A stretch of 64,000 nt of DNA, taken from contig JAZSEH010000022.1 of assembly GCA_045531585.1 (NCBI GenBank), positions 1 to 64,000 on the forward strand, given 5' to 3'. Origin of the DNA: SIG587 sp045531585. Its GTDB lineage: Bacteria > Bacillota > Clostridia > Oscillospirales > Acutalibacteraceae. The notes below the pieces were generated by a model. It was not told the DNA's origin, ran no database searches, and worked only from the letters and a program-made list of their open reading frames with translations. The position numbers and the translations under genes were made by a program. How positions within the stretch are numbered: position 1 is the first letter of the stretch; each line of letters begins with the position of its first letter. Positions 59,383 through 64,000 of this stretch are shown piece after piece.

Positions 59383-59394
59383 GAAGGTGTTTTT

Positions 59395-61269
59395 TTGAGT
59401 TATTTTGCAGGAAGCTGTGACGTTGCGGTTATAGGCGCAGGTCACGCAGGCATTGAGGCGGCGCTGAGTGCAGCTCGCCTTGGTGTTAGTACCGCTCTTT
59501 TTACAATAAATTTAGACCTTGTGGGAAATATGCCCTGTAACCCCTCCATAGGTGGTACTGCAAAGGGACACCTTGTAAGGGAGATTGACGCTTTGGGCGG
59601 TGAAATGGGCAAGGCGGCGGATGCCACCACCCTTCAAAGCCGTATGCTGAATCTGGGTAAGGGCCCTGCGGTACATTCCCTGAGGGCACAGATAGACCGC
59701 CGTGCCTACAGCACCTATATGAAGCACGCTGTGGAGCTGGAAAAAAATCTTACGGTAAAGCAGGCTGAGGTAGTTTCCCTTGAAAGGGATAATGAGGATT
59801 GGCTTATTGAAACCATGCTTGGGGCACAGTACCGCTGTAAAACGGTAATACTTTGCACAGGTACATATTTAAGGGGTAAAATTTACGTAGGTGAGGTAAG
59901 CTTTGAAAGCGGGCCTGACGGAACATTCCCTGCAAGTCGCTTAAGCGGGTCCCTTGAAAAGCTTAATCTGCCTCTGCGCCGCTTTAAAACAGGTACCCCC
60001 GCAAGGGTGCTTAGAAGCAGTATTGATTTTTCCAAGCTTGAGGAGCAACCGGGAGATGAAAATATTGTACCCTTCAGCTACCGAAGTGATTGTGAAATTA
60101 AAAACTCGGTAACCTGCCACATCTCCTACACAAACGATGCCACCAAGCAGATAATCCTTGACAACCTGCACCGCTCCCCCTTATATGCAGGAAAAATTGA
60201 GGGTGTGGGACCACGCTACTGTCCCAGCATAGAGGACAAGATAGTCCGCTTTGCCGACAAGCCCCGACACCAGCTGTTTATTGAGCCCTGCGGTGCCGAT
60301 ACGGAGGAAATGTATCTGCAGGGTATGTCCTCCTCCCTGCCGGAGGAGGTACAGATAGCCTTTTACAAGACCATACCCGGACTTGAAAAGGTTGAGGTAA
60401 TGCGCAACGCCTACGCCATTGAGTATGACTGCATTGACCCTATTGCCCTGCGCCCCACCTTAGAGTTTAAGGAATATTCGGGTCTTTACGGTGCAGGACA
60501 GTTTAACGGCTCCTCCGGTTATGAGGAGGCCGCCGCACAGGGTCTTGTTGCGGGCATAAATGCCGCCCATAAAATTTTGGGGAAGGAGCCCTTTACCCTT
60601 TCCCGTGCATCCTCCTACGTGGGCACCCTTATTGACGACCTTGTTACCAAGGGCTGCTCCGACCCTTACAGAATGATGACCTCACGCTCAGAATACCGTT
60701 TGCTGCTCCGTCAGGACAACGCCGATGAACGGCTTATGCCCACAGGTCGCGCTTTAGGTCTTATTGACGATAAAACCTGGGCTGATTTTGAGGAGCGCCT
60801 ACAGCAGAAAAGGGATGAAATAAAGCGCCTTGAAAAGACCGTTATTGCACCCTCAGGTGAGATAAACGCTCTCCTTGAAAGCGCCGGCACCGCACCCCTT
60901 GACACAGGCGTAAAGCTTGCCGATTTAATAAAAAGGCCACAGCTTGATTATTATATGCTTGCCCCCTTTGACAAGGGCAGACCCCTTCTCCCCCGTGAGG
61001 TTACCGATAAAGCACAAACCGAAATAAAATACGAGGGCTACATCACAAGACAGCAGGCACAGGTAAATGAAATGCTACGTCTTGAGGGTAAGAGGATTCC
61101 TGCCGATATTGACTATAACAGCGTTTACGGACTGCGCCTTGAAGCGGTGGAAAAGCTAAACAAGGTGCGCCCTGAAAATATAGGACAGGCCTCCCGTATT
61201 TCGGGTGTTAGCCCTGCAGATGTTTCGGTGCTTATAATTTATCTTGAAAAGGTGAAAAATAATGATTGA
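59395..61269 (+). CDS. mnmG: tRNA uridine modification enzyme MnmG
   Basis: The 624-residue FAD enzyme partners MnmE. It has the Rossmann motif VIGAGHAGIEAALSAARLG near 11, MPCNPSIGGTAKGHLVREIDALGG near 42, the RFKTGTPARV segment near 198, and YEEAAAQGLVAGINAA near 375. The start is TTG 59395 behind AAGAAGGTG. It overlaps rsmG by eight bases. mnmE-mnmG-rsmG is a common order near Firmicute replication origins. Confidence 0.97.
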   Translation: MSYFAGSCDVAVIGAGHAGIEAALSAARLGVSTALFTINLDLVGNMPCNPSIGGTAKGHLVREIDALGGEMGKAADATTLQSRMLNLGKGPAVHSLRAQIDRRAYSTYMKHAVELEKNLTVKQAEVVSLERDNEDWLIETMLGAQYRCKTVILCTGTYLRGKIYVGEVSFESGPDGTFPASRLSGSLEKLNLPLRRFKTGTPARVLRSSIDFSKLEEQPGDENIVPFSYRSDCEIKNSVTCHISYTNDATKQIILDNLHRSPLYAGKIEGVGPRYCPSIEDKIVRFADKPRHQLFIEPCGADTEEMYLQGMSSSLPEEVQIAFYKTIPGLEKVEVMRNAYAIEYDCIDPIALRPTLEFKEYSGLYGAGQFNGSSGYEEAAAQGLVAGINAAHKILGKEPFTLSRASSYVGTLIDDLVTKGCSDPYRMMTSRSEYRLLLRQDNADERLMPTGRALGLIDDKTWADFEERLQQKRDEIKRLEKTVIAPSGEINALLESAGTAPLDTGVKLADLIKRPQLDYYMLAPFDKGRPLLPREVTDKAQTEIKYEGYITRQQAQVNEMLRLEGKRIPADIDYNSVYGLRLEAVEKLNKVRPENIGQASRISGVSPADVSVLIIYLEKVKNND

Positions 61270-61966
61270 TTTTCCCCTGCAGCTGCTTGACAACAGCGGT
61301 ATAGAGCTTGACCAAAAAGCTAAGGAAAGACTTAATATATACGCTAATTTACTTGTGGAATGGAACGGGAAAATGAACCTTACCGCCATAACCGACCCTG
61401 AAGGTGTGGTGATAAAGCATTTTCTTGACAGTCTAACCTTTTTTAAATGTGTTCAGCCCGAGAAAAACGCCAAGCTTATTGACGTTGGTACAGGTGCAGG
61501 CTTTCCGGGTATGGTGCTGAAAATTGCCCGCCCCGACCTTGAGGTTACCCTGCTTGACGGGTTAAATAAGCGCCTTATTTTTCTTAACGAGGTTGCACAG
61601 CAAACAGGCCTTGAGCTGACCCTTCTCCACCTGCGTGCCGAGGAGGGCGGCAGAAAAAAAGAGCTTAGAGAATGCTTTGACTATGCCTGCGCAAGGGCGG
61701 TAGCCCCCCTTAACGTGCTTCTTGAATACTGTACCCCCTTTGTTAAAAAGGGCGGCAACTTTATTGCTATGAAGGGCCCTGCCGCAAAGGATGAAATAGA
61801 GGTCGCAAAAAATGCCGCAAGACTTCTTTCCTTAGATAAGCCCCTGCTGACCGCCGTTACCCTTACGGGAGACGAGGAAAGATACCTTATAAATTACAAA
61901 AAGATATCGCAAACTGCGGCAAATTATCCCAGAATATCCGCTAAAATACAAAAATCGCCCCTATAA
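61262..61966 (+). CDS. rsmG: 16S rRNA m7G527 methyltransferase
   Basis: The 234-residue SAM methyltransferase has the N-terminal helix VEWNGKMNLTAITDPEGVVIKHFLDSL region near 38, the SAM loop LIDVGTGAGFPGMVLKI near 73, LLDGLNKRLIFL and the ARAVAPLNVLLEY stretch near 148. It modifies G527 of 16S rRNA. Its stop codon lies within the terminator stem that follows. Confidence 0.96.
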   Translation: MIDFPLQLLDNSGIELDQKAKERLNIYANLLVEWNGKMNLTAITDPEGVVIKHFLDSLTFFKCVQPEKNAKLIDVGTGAGFPGMVLKIARPDLEVTLLDGLNKRLIFLNEVAQQTGLELTLLHLRAEEGGRKKELRECFDYACARAVAPLNVLLEYCTPFVKKGGNFIAMKGPAAKDEIEVAKNAARLLSLDKPLLTAVTLTGDEERYLINYKKISQTAANYPRISAKIQKSPL

Positions 61967-61982
61967 AAGGGCGATTTTTTTG
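61951..61982 (+). terminator. Terminator after rsmG
   Basis: AAAATCGCCC (61951-61960) pairs with GGGCGATTTT (61969-61978), then TTT. The 5' arm lies inside the last rsmG codons. Confidence 0.88.
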
Positions 61983-62014
61983 TTTTTAGCTGTTTTTTTG
62001 TCGACCTCTTTTGC

Positions 62015-62043
62015 TGGACAAGCCCTGTTTTTTATGAGATAAT
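62015..62043 (+). promoter_or_regulatory. noc promoter
   Basis: TGGACA (62015-62020), a 17-base spacer and GATAAT (62038-62043). Confidence 0.55.
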
Positions 62044-62068
62044 CCATACAGAACAAGGAGGCGGTAAA

Positions 62069-62911
62069 ATGCTTGTAAGGCCAAATTCAAAAATTTTTAT
62101 GTTAAGCCCTGCCGAGATAAAACCCGGCGCCGCTCAGCCAAGAAAAATTTTTGATGAGTACGAGCTTGCTACTCTGGCAGAAAGCATCCGTCAAAACGGA
62201 ATAATACAGCCACTTATTGTTCGCAAGACCCGTGCAGGCGGCTATGAGCTTATTGCCGGGGAAAGGCGTTTACGCGCCGCGATGGCCGTGGGATTGCGAC
62301 GTATCCCCTGCGTTGTTTACAATACCGATAGCTGTCAAAGCGCGTTTTTCGCCTTGATTGAAAATCTTCAGCGAAGCGACCTTACCTTTTTTGAGGAGGC
62401 AGAGAGCATCCGCCGCCTGATGGAGGAGCACGGCCTTGACCAAGGTACGGTGGCACAGCAACTTGGAATAGCCGCCTCCACCCTGTCCAACAAGCTAAGG
62501 CTTTTGAATTTAAGCGAGGAGCACCGCCTGCGTATAGTCAAGGCAGGGCTCACCCAGCGCCACGCAAGGGCTCTGCTACGCCTTGAGGGTGCCGCCCGTG
62601 AGGAAGCCCTTGACCGCATTATAGCCGAGGGTCTGACCCTTAAGCAAACCGAGGAATATATTGAAGGTGTTGTAAATCCTCCCATAATACAGGAGACACC
62701 CCCACCAAAGGAGCCACTAAGGAAAATGGCTATAGGCGATATACGCCTTTTTGCCAACAGCCTTAATAAGCTTGTGAACACAATGGTGGATTCGGGAATA
62801 AGTGCCTGTTCAAGGCGCAAGGAAAGCGAAAAATATATAGAATACACCATTAAAATAAGTAAGGCCTCCCTACGGGAGGAGCATACCGCCTGCCAGTTGC
62901 GTATATGCTAA
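62069..62911 (+). CDS. noc: ParB/Noc-family nucleoid occlusion protein
   Basis: The 280-residue protein has the ParB N-terminal CTPase domain (FDEYELATLAESIRQNGII; IAGERRLRAAMAVGLRRIPC; ENLQRSDLTFFEEAESIRRL), then a helix-turn-helix (GTVAQQLGIAASTLSNKLRL near 128) and a C-terminal domain. In this locus, after rsmG, Firmicutes carry noc. Without a ParA neighbour Noc fits better than a partition ParB. Start ATG 62069 follows AAGGAGG. Confidence 0.88.
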   Translation: MLVRPNSKIFMLSPAEIKPGAAQPRKIFDEYELATLAESIRQNGIIQPLIVRKTRAGGYELIAGERRLRAAMAVGLRRIPCVVYNTDSCQSAFFALIENLQRSDLTFFEEAESIRRLMEEHGLDQGTVAQQLGIAASTLSNKLRLLNLSEEHRLRIVKAGLTQRHARALLRLEGAAREEALDRIIAEGLTLKQTEEYIEGVVNPPIIQETPPPKEPLRKMAIGDIRLFANSLNKLVNTMVDSGISACSRRKESEKYIEYTIKISKASLREEHTACQLRIC

Positions 62912-62961
62912 CCCCTCTTACTTCTTACCTAAACTTGCCCACCCATATTCATCCCCATATA

Positions 62962-63004
62962 GTCGAAGGCCGCAGAGTATTTTCTCTGCGGTCTTCGGCG
63001 TTTT
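62962..63004 (+). terminator. Terminator after noc
   Basis: GTCGAAGGCCGCAGA (62962-62976) pairs with TCTGCGGTCTTCGGC (62985-62999) with two wobble pairs, then TTTT. It lies in the 301-base noc-xpt gap, which otherwise holds only the xpt promoter. Confidence 0.82.
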
Positions 63005-63144
63005 AAGCAGTATGACCGATAAAAGCTATCTCCTTCCCTATTAAAACTTATTATATGACACCAAACCGGCAATCAGATTGCAAAAATGAAAACAAATTAT
63101 GAACTTAAAGGGAAAAATATGTCAAAATTTGTTTACATTCCCGA

Positions 63145-63173
63145 TTGACTTTTTCTATCATATATATTAAAAT
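63145..63173 (+). promoter_or_regulatory. xpt promoter
   Basis: TTGACT (63145-63150), a 17-base spacer and TAAAAT (63168-63173). The leader is about 35 bases, too short for a purine riboswitch. Confidence 0.7.
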
Positions 63174-63212
63174 ATTCGTATAATAAAACGTTAAATTCGG
63201 GAGGCGACTGCT

Positions 63213-63791
63213 GTGAAGGCTTTAGAGGATAAGATAATTCAAGAGGGCAGTGTGCTTCCCGGTCATATTTTAAAGGTAGGCTCCTTCCTGAACCACAGAA
63301 TAGACGCTGAGTTTATGATGGAAATGGGTAAGGAAATAGCCCGCCTTTTCGGCGAGGACAAGCCCACACTTGTGCTTACCATCGAAACATCAGGCATTGC
63401 CATAGCAATGGGTGCTGCCGTGGCCTTAGGGCTGCCCATGGTTTTTGCCAAGAAAAACCGCTCGGGTAATTTATCGGGCGACCTTTATAAAACCGTTGTT
63501 CACTCCTACACACATGGAACCGATTACACCGTTGTGGTGGAAAAGAAATACATAAAGGACACCGACCGTGTTCTGATAATAGATGACTTCCTTGCAAACG
63601 GCAAGGCACTTATAGGACTTATTGATATTGCAAACCAGGCAGGAGCCCATACCGTTGGTGCCTGCTGTGCCATTGAAAAGGGCTTTCAAAAGGGTGGCGA
63701 TAATCTACGTGCTGAGGGTATTAAGGTTGAATCCCTTGCCATTATCGACTCTATGGATGACTCGGGCAACATAGTTTTCCGCAAGCAATAA
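63213..63791 (+). CDS. xpt: Xanthine phosphoribosyltransferase
   Basis: The 192-residue type I PRTase salvages xanthine to XMP. It has the PRPP motif RVLIIDDFLANGKALIGL near 121, VLTIETSGIAIAMGAAVALG near 53 (purine side) and FAKKNRSGNLSGDLY near 78. Start GTG 63213 follows GGGAGG at 63199-63204. The lipoprotein gene 61 bases downstream may encode part of a nucleobase or nucleoside uptake system. Confidence 0.95.
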   Translation: MKALEDKIIQEGSVLPGHILKVGSFLNHRIDAEFMMEMGKEIARLFGEDKPTLVLTIETSGIAIAMGAAVALGLPMVFAKKNRSGNLSGDLYKTVVHSYTHGTDYTVVVEKKYIKDTDRVLIIDDFLANGKALIGLIDIANQAGAHTVGACCAIEKGFQKGGDNLRAEGIKVESLAIIDSMDDSGNIVFRKQ

Positions 63792-63852
63792 GCCCGTTTT
63801 TTATTTGTATGTAAAAAAATTTTACATAAAAAATTTTTTGGAGGAAAGAAAA

Positions 63853-64000
63853 ATGAAAAAGATTCTCGCATTTCTCATGGCAGCAGTAATGCTTCTTGCT
63901 CTTACTGCCTGCGGCGGCGCCGGTACCGGCTCTGCAAACGGTATGAGTGATTCTCCTCTTGCAGCTCCTGAAATCAAGGCTGATTATGAAGTTCCCAGTG
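63853..64000 (+). CDS. Lipoprotein, partial at window end
   Basis: An open frame from ATG 63853 (after GGAGGAAAG) runs off the window. It starts with a lipoprotein signal, MKKILAFLMAAVMLLALTAC, with lipobox Cys20, then a Gly/Ser/Ala-rich linker. Only 49 residues are visible, so the family cannot be named. A substrate-binding protein is likely by its signal and place after xpt. Confidence 0.7.
   Translation, partial: MKKILAFLMAAVMLLALTACGGAGTGSANGMSDSPLAAPEIKADYEVPS

Noticed and set aside
63005..63212. Purine riboswitch before xpt
   Set aside because: None of the conserved three-way junction sequences is present and the leader is too short.
1..64000. CRISPR arrays, insertion sequences, prophage, rRNA or tRNA genes
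   Set aside because: No regularly spaced repeats, transposase or phage proteins, or recognisable RNA genes other than T-boxes were found by reading.

Overview
The window looks like a piece of the chromosome of an anaerobic Clostridia-type Firmicute, probably an uncultured gut or rumen relative of Oscillospiraceae/Ruminococcaceae. The signs are three T-box leaders, a TrpR/YerC-type regulator heading the his operon, short-form HisG with HisZ, strong Shine-Dalgarno sites, consensus -35/-10 promoters, 2-oxoacid:ferredoxin oxidoreductase, an F420-ligase-like protein without other F420 genes, and mnmE-mnmG-rsmG-noc. No rRNA, tRNA, CRISPR array, insertion sequence or prophage was recognised.

Layout: 1-950 holds a cluster of perfect inverted repeats and an unknown gene. 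970-9530 is a complete histidine operon (hisR-Z-G-D-C-B-H-A-F-IE and a PHP phosphatase). 9650-17630 is a complete arginine operon (argG-H-C-J-B-D-F) with ArgR-like sites. 17640-19930 is metY-metA, the O-acetylhomoserine sulfhydrylation route. 19930-36390 is the most unusual part: three T-box controlled units whose specifier codons read as Ile (AUC), Val (GUA) and Leu (CUC). They encode three multidomain acyl-CoA synthetases (two XRE-cupin-ligase fusions and one TIM-barrel-ligase fusion), a P-loop ATPase, a four-subunit branched-chain 2-oxoacid ferredoxin oxidoreductase, a branched-chain aminotransferase, a LeuA-like protein that has lost its catalytic motifs, and an amidohydrolase. A GH78-like gene with its own promoter is inserted among them.

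I read the 20-36 kb block as branched-chain carboxylic acid assimilation: acid plus CoA gives acyl-CoA, reductive carboxylation by the ferredoxin enzyme gives the 2-oxoacid, and transamination gives Ile, Val or Leu. Each branch would be induced when its own tRNA is uncharged. Reductive carboxylation of isobutyrate, isovalerate and 2-methylbutyrate is known in rumen anaerobes. Its control by three matched T-boxes and these ligase fusions is the new proposal here.

36.4-51.8 kb is a mixed region: esterase, NUDIX, M14 peptidase, a structured non-coding element, Dabb protein, F420-ligase-like protein, a GMP synthase lacking its glutaminase domain, an odd orphan fused permease, a PadR/DUF1700/DUF4097 cassette, a second amidohydrolase, VOC protein, GH3 lipoprotein, uracil-DNA glycosylase and a YfhO-type membrane protein. 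51.8-57.8 kb on the minus strand carries cysK and a Gld-type ABC system. 58-63 kb carries mnmE-mnmG-rsmG-noc, then xpt and the start of a lipoprotein that runs off the window.
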